64,000 bases of DNA. Origin: Promethearchaeota archaeon (GTDB lineage Archaea; Asgardarchaeota; Lokiarchaeia; Sigyniarchaeales; SOKP01). Location: NCBI GenBank assembly GCA_016839705.1, contig JAEOTR010000057.1, positions 1 to 64,000 on the forward strand. Reading direction: 5' to 3'. Below the pieces are notes generated by a model that worked only from the letters and a program-made list of their open reading frames with translations, searched no databases and was not told the origin of the DNA. Shown piece by piece: positions 9,422 to 19,432 of the stretch. Each line of letters begins with the position of its first letter. The stretch's first letter is position 1. A program made the translations under genes and the position numbers.

Positions 9422-9883
9422 ATGGATAGTCAAAAAACAGCGCCCCATAAGGAAAAAAAAGTAATAATTCCTTGGTTAGCACATCATAATCCAGAACGCG
9501 AAGAGTTTAGTGATCACGTGTTTTATATCTTTAACCATGCAATTTGCATAGGATGTTTTGCATTTATTTTAGGCACTACTGTTGCTTTAATATTAGGGAA
9601 TCTATTTTACAGTTATATTTATAATTTCTTCAGTTTGCCCATTATTCTTATGTTCTTCTTTATTTGTTGGATCCCCTCCATCCTCCAGTATTCAATTCAA
9701 ATTCTAAGAAAAAAACCATTTAAGAATCGAATAATAAAATTTCTTATTCGTTTCCTTTATCCACTTGGTAGTATTATTTTTATTTTTAAATCCCCATTAT
9801 TAGGCTTTGGGCTCGCAGTCCCTGCAGGATATTTTATACTTTATATTAGAAGGGTAAAAGAGAGGGTATTAGTTAAAAATTAA
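9422..9883 (+). CDS. Membrane protein, DUF2085-like
   Basis: WLAHHNPEREEFSDHVFYIFNHAICIGCFAFILGT followed by TM helices. Confidence 0.55.
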   Translation: MDSQKTAPHKEKKVIIPWLAHHNPEREEFSDHVFYIFNHAICIGCFAFILGTTVALILGNLFYSYIYNFFSLPIILMFFFICWIPSILQYSIQILRKKPFKNRIIKFLIRFLYPLGSIIFIFKSPLLGFGLAVPAGYFILYIRRVKERVLVKN

Positions 9884-10008
9884 ATTAATAATTTGAATCT
9901 AAATCTTATCCATTAACTAAGTGATAATAATTTTATAAGTATATTATCTATTTAATTATATTAAGAATAATTAAAAAAAACTTAAGTATTCAATTTTAGG
10001 ACACAATT

Positions 10009-10743
10009 ATGAGTGAACTTCAAACTCTAAAATGCTATTTGAACCAATTACCCGCAACATTACTAAAAATATTAAATGTTGAGCCACCTTCGGGTGTCAT
10101 TCCAGAGGCAGTTCAACAACTCGTGGATTTATATCAAGGTGTTGAACGTATTAGCATAAATCTAATTGATAATCTAGGTCTCTTCGAAATCACGTATATG
10201 AAACCCTCCTTCTTGATTACGAACTCTGAAGTAATGCTTTTACTCAGTACGAGAAATCCATATACTTTAGGGGTTTTACATCAACTTATTTATGGTGGAT
10301 TCGAAAGGGAACCAAATGGTTTTCACCTTTTAAGATACTTAAATGATAATAAAAAGACTTCTTGCTTTATAGGTAGGAAAAAAGATATAGCACGTTATGA
10401 TGGAGGAACGAATTCTATTCCAAAAGATTCGGATATGAGTACGTGGGTTCAGAGTGCTCAAGTTATTAATACTCACGATTTTTCTTGGATGCACTATTTA
10501 GATTTTGAGAATTTACATAAGAAACAACAACAATTAAAACAAAGAACACCAGAAGATCTAATTGAGAAATTAATCAACAGAACTGATAAGTGGATCCTAA
10601 GTAATTATAAACAATTAAGGAAAAATTCTTTAATGATTATCATCGGAGATCATGGTAGAAGTAAATTAGATTTAGAATATTCCGGGAAAATAGCTCAGTG
10701 GAGAGAAGCAAGCGTACCGATTGCGATTTTCATAAGAAAATAA
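10009..10743 (+). CDS. Alkaline phosphatase-superfamily-like protein
   Basis: ISINLIDNLGLFEI...FLITNSE...MIIIGDHGRS resembles type I phosphodiesterase/sulfatase core motifs. Confidence 0.5.
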   Translation: MSELQTLKCYLNQLPATLLKILNVEPPSGVIPEAVQQLVDLYQGVERISINLIDNLGLFEITYMKPSFLITNSEVMLLLSTRNPYTLGVLHQLIYGGFEREPNGFHLLRYLNDNKKTSCFIGRKKDIARYDGGTNSIPKDSDMSTWVQSAQVINTHDFSWMHYLDFENLHKKQQQLKQRTPEDLIEKLINRTDKWILSNYKQLRKNSLMIIIGDHGRSKLDLEYSGKIAQWREASVPIAIFIRK

Positions 10744-10784
10744 CCTTAATTCTAAATAAGAAATTAATAAACATCCTGCTGAAA

Positions 10785-11318
10785 ATGGAGGAATATAAAC
10801 GATTTACAGTCTCTCTTCCTGAAAAATTGTATGAACAGTTTGAATTTTTTAGAAATAAACTGGGAATCTCACGATCAGATGCGATTAGGAAAGCAATGCA
10901 TACTCTTATGCTTAGTGAAGAAAACGTATCTATTAGTACTGGAGATGTAGTTGGCTGTATTACCACTATTATGACCCATGAACACCCAGATATAAATCAA
11001 GGGGATCATTCTCATGAGTTTTCTCATTCCGCTGATCATGATCATGATTATAGTTCTGGTTCAATGTATGCAAATGTTCATCAAACTGACGAATTATTGA
11101 AAACAGACATACAACATCATTTTCACGATATAATCATATCTACAATGCACGTTCACTTAGAATATGAAAAATGTTTAGAGATAATCGCAGTCACAGGCCC
11201 CTATACTCGTGTTAAAAAACTTAAAAATGATTTACAGAAATTAAAAAGTACTATTTCTATTGGATTTTTTATAATTGATAAGAAAACAAATCAAGAAGTT
11301 GAGAAGGAGAAAAAATAA
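10785..11318 (+). CDS. nikR: NikR-like nickel-responsive ribbon-helix-helix regulator with His-rich insertion (true start likely ATG 10785)
   Basis: YKRFTVSLPEKLYEQFEFFRNKLGISRSDAIRKAM RHH domain; C-terminal HHFHDIIISTMHVHLEYEKCLEIIAVTG ACT-like Ni-binding domain. Confidence 0.85.
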   Translation: MEEYKRFTVSLPEKLYEQFEFFRNKLGISRSDAIRKAMHTLMLSEENVSISTGDVVGCITTIMTHEHPDINQGDHSHEFSHSADHDHDYSSGSMYANVHQTDELLKTDIQHHFHDIIISTMHVHLEYEKCLEIIAVTGPYTRVKKLKNDLQKLKSTISIGFFIIDKKTNQEVEKEKK

Positions 11319-11542
11319 GAATAATAGATTCCAAACCTCTTAGAAAGAGTCCAAGGTATAAGGCGATTTGGGAAGGAATTTTTATTCTTAATTTATTTTG
11401 GGTTGTGTGTGTTTAACGTTATTTTTATTATGAATAAACACAGTTTTAAATTCACAAACAGTACTAATTTAGTAATTTCTTATATTTTCGTAAAAGAATT
11501 AAAGATAAAAAAAAAACTTAGTTTAAGCTTTATTCAAGAATT

Positions 11543-11740
11543 CTACAAATCTTTTTCTTGTACTGTTTTTCTATTATTTGCTTTAGCCCTTCCGATTGCT
11601 TTGTCGAGAACTTCAATAATTGCATCATTAAGAGCTGGACCATCAATCAAATCTCCACTTGTGTTGCATCCTTTACCCTTAATATATTCTCGAACTTTAC
11701 TTTTTACAAAAAGAGCCTCTACAGCGCCTTTTTTAGCCAT
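11543..11740 (-). CDS. Single-domain histone-fold protein (65 aa)
   Basis: SKVREYIKGKGCNTSGDLIDGPALNDAIIEVLDKAIGRAKANNRKTVQEKDL, histone-fold pattern with terminal RKTVxxxD. Confidence 0.8.
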   Translation of the reverse strand: MAKKGAVEALFVKSKVREYIKGKGCNTSGDLIDGPALNDAIIEVLDKAIGRAKANNRKTVQEKDL

Positions 11741-12158
11741 TTTTTTATTCCTCCTATAATGATTTAAAATTGATTTAAATTAGATTATATATCAAATATA
11801 ATTCTATCTTTCTTATTTTTAAACTTTAAGGTTTAATTATCTTAAATGATGAATAAAAACCTTCTACTTGCAATTCTTGTGAAACTAAAATTGGGTGAAA
11901 TTAGGGGTTAGATTTATAATTACTCATAAGATTATGAATATTTTCTTAAATACAAATTTAAAATAATTGTATTTATTTTGAAATATAGATATAATAGATA
12001 GAAATAACTTTTCAAAATAAAAAATGGAGAATTAATCTAATTCTAAAAAATAATGGTACAAATCAATTTGATCAAAATTACTTAAATCGATAAAATCTTA
12101 TCTACAATAAAATATAAAAAGAAACTTAAATCAACAAATTATCAAAGTGTAGTAATCC

Positions 12159-13157
12159 TTGAGTAATACAACATTTTCAAGGGCACCAGTTCGGATTTGT
12201 GATATAGGTGGCTGGACTGATACTTGGTATTGTCCTGATGGTGCTGTTTTTAACATTTGTGTTGATCTTTTTAGTTACGTCAGAATTGTTCCCTCAAGTG
12301 GCAAAAAAATAACTATTATTTCAGAAAACCTTAATCTACAAACCATAATTGATGATTTGAATAACATACAATATGATGGAACTCTTGATTTGTTAAAATC
12401 TGCTGTAAAGAGAATGGGGATTAAAAAAGGATTGAATATTTATGTTAGAACAGAAGCACCTCCTGGTTGTGGAACTGGAACAAGTGCAAGTGTAGCTGTT
12501 GCTTTAATTGCAGCATTAGCAAAAATCTCAGACAAGAATCTAAAACCTGAAGAAATTGCTAGTTTGGCACATAAACTAGAAGTTGAAGAATTAGAATTAG
12601 AAAGTGGGGTTCAAGATCAATATGCAGCATCATTGGGAGGAATAAATTTCATGAAAATTTCATACCCTTCGGTTGAAATAACTCCTATCTCAATACCAGG
12701 TGAAAAAGTCTATGAATTAGAAAGCCAGATGCTATTAGTTTTTCTAAATTCTCGAAGTTCCAGTGAAATGCATAAAGCTGTAATTGGAAACTATAAAAAA
12801 GGTGATACATCAACACTTAAATCTTTTGAAATTATTAAAACGTGTGCTCGTGATATGGGAAAAGCTATTAAATCTGAAGATCTTACCTATATGGGAGATA
12901 TAATGAATAAGAATTGGAAAGCCCAAAAAAGTTTGCATTCTTTAATGACAAATCCGCTTATTGAAAAAGCGGAAAAAATCTCGATTAGGAATGGTGCAAT
13001 AGGCTTTAAATTAAACGGTGCAGGAGGGGGTGGTTCTGCTGCAATTTTAGCTGGTATCGGGAATGAATATAAATTAAAAAGAAAATTAATTGAAGGTGGC
13101 TATCAAATCCTTCCAACAAAACTAGATTTTTCAGGTGTTCAGACGTGGGTGGTTTAA
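12159..13157 (+). CDS. GHMP-family sugar kinase (TTG start)
   Basis: FSRAPVRICDIGGWTDTWY; APPGCGTGTSASVAVALIAAL; KLNGAGGGGSAAIL. Confidence 0.88.
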   Translation: MSNTTFSRAPVRICDIGGWTDTWYCPDGAVFNICVDLFSYVRIVPSSGKKITIISENLNLQTIIDDLNNIQYDGTLDLLKSAVKRMGIKKGLNIYVRTEAPPGCGTGTSASVAVALIAALAKISDKNLKPEEIASLAHKLEVEELELESGVQDQYAASLGGINFMKISYPSVEITPISIPGEKVYELESQMLLVFLNSRSSSEMHKAVIGNYKKGDTSTLKSFEIIKTCARDMGKAIKSEDLTYMGDIMNKNWKAQKSLHSLMTNPLIEKAEKISIRNGAIGFKLNGAGGGGSAAILAGIGNEYKLKRKLIEGGYQILPTKLDFSGVQTWVV

Positions 13158-13205
13158 TTTTGTTAAAAGTTTGTGCTTTTTATAGTTTATATATAAGATA
13201 TTAAT

Positions 13206-14003
13206 ATGATTATACAAGATCACACGACTTTTCCTTCTAAGGTAACAGAAGATACTAATAACTCATTAATCCATAATCTCTTTGTTTTTAACAAGTCAGG
13301 AGTGTGCTTTTTTGGGAGAAATTTTACAGATTATATCAATGTTGAGAAAAATTTGATTTCTCCATTCATAACGGCACTTATGACATTTGCTAAAGAAATG
13401 ATTGGAAAGCCTTTTAAAACAATCGAGATGGAAGATATTAAAATTGTCATCTTCGAAAAAAATTCATTATTTTACAGTATATTATGCGATACATTTGAAA
13501 ACTTAACATTCTTAGATGAAATCATATCCCAGATAAACGAGAAACTCACTGCTTATCTAATTAAGAATGATATAAATATTGAAGCTGAAATCATTTATGA
13601 TAGTAATTTAAATGAGACAATTGAAGAGATCATACGTAAGGCTCTAAGACCTGAGTTTGATTCGAAAAAAGAGAAAAAAGTTATAAAATTTTTAAAAGAA
13701 ATTAAGTCAAACGATGATATTGAAGGGATTACATTGTTGACGGACAGAGGAAAAGTAATATATTCTTCTTTTGGAAAAGTAGATTTAAGCACATTTTTAA
13801 AAGAAGTCGAATTTCGAGTAAAGATTTATGAAAATTCGATTTTAAAATTATTCTATACTCTTAAAGATAAGTTCATATTCTCTGAATATCTATTAAATAC
13901 TTTCTTTATCATTTTAGTTTTTAAATCTAAAATAAAATTTGGATTAGCTGAACATTATCTGACAGAAATTGTAAATAAAATTACAGATATTTTAACAGAT
14001 TAG
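13206..14003 (+). CDS. Probable longin-like + roadblock/LC7-like two-domain protein
   Basis: N-half LFVFNKSGVCFFGRNFTDYINVEKNLISPFITALMTFAKEMI (longin-like); C-half IEGITLLTDRGKVIYSSFGKVD...FIILVFKSKIKFGLAEHYLTEIVNKI (roadblock-like). Confidence 0.6.
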   Translation: MIIQDHTTFPSKVTEDTNNSLIHNLFVFNKSGVCFFGRNFTDYINVEKNLISPFITALMTFAKEMIGKPFKTIEMEDIKIVIFEKNSLFYSILCDTFENLTFLDEIISQINEKLTAYLIKNDINIEAEIIYDSNLNETIEEIIRKALRPEFDSKKEKKVIKFLKEIKSNDDIEGITLLTDRGKVIYSSFGKVDLSTFLKEVEFRVKIYENSILKLFYTLKDKFIFSEYLLNTFFIILVFKSKIKFGLAEHYLTEIVNKITDILTD

Positions 14004-14171
14004 CTCTTTCCAAATTCACATTATTAATTTTAGATATAACTTTTTAAATTTTGATTACTTCCTTTCAGTTACGACCCCCAAATAAAACGATTTTAATTTA
14101 TGATTTATAACAACTAAGTTAAAAAATCTCTCTATATAGTTTTAAAATAAAATTTTTAATGTGAAGAAAAT

Positions 14172-14675
14172 ATGACAAAATCAGAAGAAAATTTAAAGGC
14201 GGCCTTTGCTGGCGAATCACAAGCAAATCGTAAATATTTAGCTTTTGCAAAGAAGGCTGATAAAGAAGGATTTCCTCAAGTAGCTAAAATTTTTAGGGCA
14301 GCAGCAGAAGCAGAAACTGTTCACGCTCATAATCATTTAAGGGAACTTGGTGGTATTAAATCTACTAAGGAAAACATTCAAGGTGCGATAGATGGGGAAC
14401 ATCATGAATTTACTAAAATGTATCCTGAATTCTTAGAGGATGCTAGGAAAGAAATCAATAAAGGTGCTGAAAGATCATTCAATCTCGCAAACGAAGTTGA
14501 AAAAATACACCATATACTATACACAAACGCCCTTAAAGCGGTCGAAAGTGGTAAGGATTTAAAAAAACAAGATGTTTACATATGTCCAGTATGTGGTTAT
14601 ACTCACGAAGGAGAACCACCTGAAAAATGCCCGGTCTGTGGGGCATTAAAAAAAGTATTTCAAGAAATTAAGTAA
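14172..14675 (+). CDS. Rubrerythrin
   Basis: Ferritin-like di-iron domain plus C-terminal rubredoxin YICPVCGYTHEGEPPEKCPVCGA. Confidence 0.96.
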   Translation: MTKSEENLKAAFAGESQANRKYLAFAKKADKEGFPQVAKIFRAAAEAETVHAHNHLRELGGIKSTKENIQGAIDGEHHEFTKMYPEFLEDARKEINKGAERSFNLANEVEKIHHILYTNALKAVESGKDLKKQDVYICPVCGYTHEGEPPEKCPVCGALKKVFQEIK

Positions 14676-14697
14676 CTTTTTTCCTTTTTTTTTTAAT

Positions 14698-16284
14698 TTA
14701 GATATCCCAAGGAGAGTAGCAGTCTTTTATTTTCAATAAATATTCATCAATCGAGAGATTTGTTTGTCCCTCGGCTTTTCTTAGTGCACTATAATTAGCC
14801 CCATTTTGGTAATATTTAATAAGTAAATCTGAGATTTCTTGATCTCCTAGAGAAATGATGGTTTGAACTCTAGCATCTGTTACTATTTTTTTAAAATTCT
14901 TAAACCTTAGTTTAACCGATCTTAAACTTTTTAATTCTCTTTCGATTACTTTATATTTTGAAATTAGATCATTTAATCCTTCCTTTAAGTAATAGGAAAC
15001 TTCCTTTTCGTAAGGTGTATTCAATTTGGGAATAAAAGGATTGACATTTACTCTTAACGAGGTATTTTCAAAACCTAATTGATCGATGGCCTTTATTAAA
15101 TTAACTATCTCTTTTATATCCTTTTCACTTTCATTAGGTAACCCAATTAAAAAATAAAACTTAACATTTCTTATCTTAGAATCGCGAATTTTGTATAAAA
15201 TTGAAATAATTTGATCATTAGAAATCATCTTTCCTAAGGAATATCGAAGATCATCTGATCCTGCTTCTGGGGCAATAGTTATCGTTTTTATATTAGCTGA
15301 TTCAAGAATCTTAATTAAATCGTCATTAATATGCTCAACTCGGATTGAAGGTATTGTTAATCGTTTTCCTTTTTTAATTATATATTCACATATTTGTTTG
15401 AATTTCGGATGAACCGAAACACAAGATCCTATTAGACTAATAGTGTCAAATTTAGAGTATTTTATTCCATCATCAATCGTTTCTACAATATTTTCGTATG
15501 ATCTATTTCTAAAAGGAGAATTATGAAAAGATGATATACAAAACTTGCATTGAAAGGGGCAACCCCGATTTATTTCAATAAAAAAATTAGTCTGAAATAT
15601 AGATTTTGCTTGTCCAGAATGGGATAATAACTGTGATATGGGTATTGGGGATTCATCAATATTTTTAAGAACTGCCCTGTTAACTTTATTATTGAGGGAA
15701 GGAACTAAAATACCCTCTATTTGTTTAACCTTTTCAAATAACTCTTGAAAACTATTTTTATTCTGTTTAAAATCCTGGAATAAATTGAAAAATAACTTTA
15801 AATTTGGTTCCGCATCCCCAATAAAGAGAAAATCAAATATATGGCTTAGAAGAATTGGATTAGAGGTAACCACAGGTCCACCTCCGATTATTATTGGATA
15901 GATTGTTTTTTCCTGAGAGGTTAATTTTTGGCGTTCTTGGCTTTTAATGGGGATATTTGCTTTTTCCAGAATCCATAAAATATTCTTAAAATCATTCTCA
16001 AAATGAAATGAGAATCCTAGAATATCAAAATCTCTTGGTAATACCTTATTTTCAAGGGACCGTAATACTGTTTCTGTTGAATAATCTTTAGATGCAGGAT
16101 ATTTTATCTTATTATCTGGTAGAAATATTCTTTCACATGCGATATTATCATTAGAATTTATTAAAGAATAAAGAAGTCTAATAGAATATGATGACATCCC
16201 AATATCGTAGATATTAGGATATATTAGTCCAAAAGAAATATCGATTGTACGCCAATCTTTAATGATAATATTTTCAGAATACAT
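14698..16284 (-). CDS. B12-binding-type radical SAM protein
   Basis: NRGCPFQCKFCISSFHNSPFRNRS radical SAM Cx3Cx2C; N-terminal SFGLIYPNIYDIGMSSYSIRLLYSLIN. Confidence 0.88.
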   Translation of the reverse strand: MYSENIIIKDWRTIDISFGLIYPNIYDIGMSSYSIRLLYSLINSNDNIACERIFLPDNKIKYPASKDYSTETVLRSLENKVLPRDFDILGFSFHFENDFKNILWILEKANIPIKSQERQKLTSQEKTIYPIIIGGGPVVTSNPILLSHIFDFLFIGDAEPNLKLFFNLFQDFKQNKNSFQELFEKVKQIEGILVPSLNNKVNRAVLKNIDESPIPISQLLSHSGQAKSIFQTNFFIEINRGCPFQCKFCISSFHNSPFRNRSYENIVETIDDGIKYSKFDTISLIGSCVSVHPKFKQICEYIIKKGKRLTIPSIRVEHINDDLIKILESANIKTITIAPEAGSDDLRYSLGKMISNDQIISILYKIRDSKIRNVKFYFLIGLPNESEKDIKEIVNLIKAIDQLGFENTSLRVNVNPFIPKLNTPYEKEVSYYLKEGLNDLISKYKVIERELKSLRSVKLRFKNFKKIVTDARVQTIISLGDQEISDLLIKYYQNGANYSALRKAEGQTNLSIDEYLLKIKDCYSPWDI

Positions 16285-17091
16285 CTATTGATTAGATTCA
16301 ATCTCACGTTTGATTTTAATTCTTTTAATTTCTTCAACAATTAGAGGAAGCACAGTTCCCGTTTTATTATTAATCACTATCTCGGCTTTCTCGTCTAAAA
16401 ATGTAGGTTGATCGTTCACAATTATCAATTTACCCCCTCCCTTTAAAGTATAAACAGGTAAATCACAAATAGGTGCTACTGTTAATGATGATCCCGCAAT
16501 TAGCATAACTTCTGATTTTTTCGCTAAATCTATTGACATAAATTTTTCAAAATTTGGTAGATTCTCACCAAATAATACAACAGAAGGTCTTAAAGGAGCA
16601 GTACAATAATCACATTGAGGAGTTGATCCTTTTTCCTTTTTTAATTTATTTAAAATTTGTTGTTTAGTATAACTAGCACGACAACCTAAACAGGAAAATC
16701 GATTAATATTCCCGTGCACTTCATAAACGATAACAGCCCCCGCTTTTTGATGTAATTCATCTATATTTTGCGTTACGATAGCCTTTATTAATTTCATCTT
16801 TTCAAGTTCAGCCAAAGCTAAATGACCAGAATTTGGTAGTGCATTAAAAAGATTTGGAGCTATTTCTTCAGCCATCTTCCAAAATTTTGAAGGATCTTTT
16901 AGAAAAGATTGAATATTTCCATAGATTTCAGGTTTATATTTCTCCCAAATACCGTTTTCTCCTCGAAAATCAGGGATCCCTGATTCTGTTGAAATACCTG
17001 CTCCTGTTAAGACAATAGTATTTTTTGACTTTAGAAGAATCTTAGCCGCTTTTTTTATATTTACCCTCTCTAACGGTTTTAGTGTTTCCAT
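16285..17091 (-). CDS. NAD-dependent protein deacylase (Sir2 family)
   Basis: TVLTGAGISTESGIPDFRG; TQNIDELHQKAG; zinc CLGC...CDYC; LRPSVVLFGENLP. Confidence 0.97.
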   Translation of the reverse strand: METLKPLERVNIKKAAKILLKSKNTIVLTGAGISTESGIPDFRGENGIWEKYKPEIYGNIQSFLKDPSKFWKMAEEIAPNLFNALPNSGHLALAELEKMKLIKAIVTQNIDELHQKAGAVIVYEVHGNINRFSCLGCRASYTKQQILNKLKKEKGSTPQCDYCTAPLRPSVVLFGENLPNFEKFMSIDLAKKSEVMLIAGSSLTVAPICDLPVYTLKGGGKLIIVNDQPTFLDEKAEIVINNKTGTVLPLIVEEIKRIKIKREIESNQ

Positions 17092-17297
17092 CTGAAATAG
17101 AAATATCCTTATAGTTAATCTTTAATTTTTTAAGAGTTATATTGCTAATAAATTTTATATATATGATTTTGAAGTAAATAGACTTCAAATCTTGTTAAAT
17201 CTTTGTTTCTTGTAAATTAAAAAAAATTAAATGGTTTGATAGTTTTTACCCTATCAGTGTTTAGCAATTACCATTTTAATTTCTTAGAGTTTTTTCT

Positions 17298-18194
17298 ATG
17301 ATAACAGGTTTCACGATTATTTTAGAAGATGATATTCTTTATTGTTCAGATGAAATAAAATACAATTTATTTGAAGTTGTACTTTTCGTTGAGAAATTAA
17401 TGAGTAGTATAAATCCTAGATATACTTGGCGCTTGAAAACAATTTCTTTAAAAGATCAAAAAATTGGTAGAGAAGCAATAATAGTAAAGCATATCATCAC
17501 CTCAAAACAACAAAATTTATTTTTCTGTATTATAGGTAATTTCAATGTGAGTTCTCTCGAAACTCATAAAATTGTAAACGAATTCAGTAAACAGGTTAAT
17601 ATTCAATATAGAAATCTAGCTGAATTAAAATACGCCTCCGAGAACTCAACTTTTAAAGAAATTATGGATCTCATTGTAGATTATTTGAGGGATAAATATA
17701 TTGAACCTTTAGAAGAAGAAATCATATTTGATAAGAAAGGAAACGGTATTAAAAACTTGATAATTTATGCAGGAATATCTTCTCAAGGACTCCCTCTCGT
17801 TTCTCAACTTTGTGATGCAAATCTATTGATGAATTTAACCGTAGAGAAATCAAATGAAAATATCGAACTTTTTACATCAGATCTCTCAGCAAAATTAGAA
17901 ACAATAGCAATGAACACTCAAATAAGGGCAAAAACTAAAATCAAAGAAATTCATATCAATGATGCTGAAAAATCATCAAGTAAAATGATTATTTTATTTG
18001 GAAATATTAATGGGTATTCGTTGGATTTTATTGCATCTGGAAATTTCTATAAAATAAGGGATATTTTCAAGCAATTTAAAAACAAGATGTCTCAGGATAC
18101 TATTTTTGAAAGAGATTTTTCAGGAGATCTAAAACCCTATAAACATTTAAAGCACACGCTAAATGAAATCATCAAAGAATTTGATTATAATTAA
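17298..18194 (+). CDS. Hypothetical protein, possible tandem longin/roadblock-fold domains
   Basis: MITGFTIILEDDILYCSDEIKYNLFEVVLFVEKLMSSINP... and second-half IKNLIIYAGISSQGLPLVSQL...; fold guess from pattern only. Confidence 0.45.
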   Translation: MITGFTIILEDDILYCSDEIKYNLFEVVLFVEKLMSSINPRYTWRLKTISLKDQKIGREAIIVKHIITSKQQNLFFCIIGNFNVSSLETHKIVNEFSKQVNIQYRNLAELKYASENSTFKEIMDLIVDYLRDKYIEPLEEEIIFDKKGNGIKNLIIYAGISSQGLPLVSQLCDANLLMNLTVEKSNENIELFTSDLSAKLETIAMNTQIRAKTKIKEIHINDAEKSSSKMIILFGNINGYSLDFIASGNFYKIRDIFKQFKNKMSQDTIFERDFSGDLKPYKHLKHTLNEIIKEFDYN

Positions 18195-18231
18195 AAAATC
18201 AGTAATTAGTTGTTAAATTTTTAGTCTGAAT

Positions 18232-18960
18232 TTACTCTCTTTTTGTTTGAGTCAACTTTTTCATGCTGATACGCTCTGTTCGTCTAATTTCCGATTTTCG
18301 AGACCGTTTGACATCAATTTCCACAATATCAAATTGATCATCAGGTATTTCCTTGTCTTCCCCGCCGGGAGGTATTGATACGAGTTTACTTTTAACTATA
18401 ACACAATTAGATAATGGATATATGGTTTTGGCAACTCTTTGAATCTGATTTTGGAACTCAGAGAAAATAATACCAGCAATAAATTTCTCATGATTTAAAG
18501 ATTGAGCAAATTCTTTTAAGATCTCTCTCATAATTTTCCGAATTAAAACAATTTGAGAATTTCTTGCTCTTTTCAAAGTAGTACAAATTGTTGTTAATCG
18601 AAAAACATACCCATCTTTTGTAGTTAGATTTAAAATGGTTTGTATTTTTGAGCTTCCTCTCCCTATTAAAGATCTTATAAAGTCGGTTGTATATTGGTGA
18701 CCCACAAAAATTGTATTAGTTTTTCTTGCTTCTTGATTTAGATTAACGATTCGAAATTTTAATTTCAAACTAATATCTGAATACTTGTTGGTGAAATCAA
18801 ATAATAAAGTCTCAAGAGTTCGTCCTACAATGTTACTTTCCAAACCGGATATTTCCCCTATTGGCTTGAAGTCAAAAATTTTAGGTGTAATTACCTCATA
18901 CCAATCTTTATCTTTAAAAGAAACTTTTTTTCCTTTTAATTTCTTTTTTCTCGAACTCAC
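18232..18960 (-). CDS. rps3ae: Ribosomal protein eS1
   Basis: DWYEVITPKIFDFKPIGEISGLESNIVGRTLE; GHQYTTDFIRSLIGRGSSKI. Confidence 0.93.
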   Translation of the reverse strand: MSSRKKKLKGKKVSFKDKDWYEVITPKIFDFKPIGEISGLESNIVGRTLETLLFDFTNKYSDISLKLKFRIVNLNQEARKTNTIFVGHQYTTDFIRSLIGRGSSKIQTILNLTTKDGYVFRLTTICTTLKRARNSQIVLIRKIMREILKEFAQSLNHEKFIAGIIFSEFQNQIQRVAKTIYPLSNCVIVKSKLVSIPPGGEDKEIPDDQFDIVEIDVKRSRKSEIRRTERISMKKLTQTKRE

Positions 18961-18973
18961 TTCCTTTCCTCCC

Positions 18974-19432
18974 TTATCTTGCTACCAAAGTTCTTATAGT
19001 TTCTGGCGAATATTTAAAATCTGGGGCTAACTTCCCCTTTTTTTTATAATACTTTATTAATCGGTATATTTTCGACTCTGTTCGATTAAGGCCTTTTTTT
19101 GCTTCTAAATCTTTATGATTAGCTTCAAGGTGTTTTCTAACGTTTAAGGCTTTTCTTACCAAACTAGCAAGATCTTCTGGAAGAGGTGGTTTTATATCAT
19201 GCTCTTCAAGAATTTGACTAACCTTTTTACCTGCTACAATTTTAACTAGGGGTACTCCTTGAGAATCCCTCATTATAGTACCAATCATTGATTTCGAATG
19301 TCCTCTCCTTGCTAGCTTGACCACCTCATTCTCAACTGCATCAGGAGGTAATTCAACCCAAACTGGTTTTTCAAGACGTGCAGGACGTGTACTAGCAGCC
19401 TTTCCTTTCTTACGAGAGTGCATACGAGCCAT
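18974..19432 (-). CDS. rps15: Ribosomal protein uS15, archaeal/eukaryotic type
   Basis: MARMHSRKKGKAASTRP; NRTESKIYRLIKYYKKKGKLAPDFKYSPETIRTLVAR. Confidence 0.97.
   Translation of the reverse strand: MARMHSRKKGKAASTRPARLEKPVWVELPPDAVENEVVKLARRGHSKSMIGTIMRDSQGVPLVKIVAGKKVSQILEEHDIKPPLPEDLASLVRKALNVRKHLEANHKDLEAKKGLNRTESKIYRLIKYYKKKGKLAPDFKYSPETIRTLVAR

Noticed and set aside
11403-11767. Plus-strand ORFs of 118 and 69 aa
   Set aside because: Antisense to the histone-fold gene 11543-11740, which has clear family signal; low-complexity translations.
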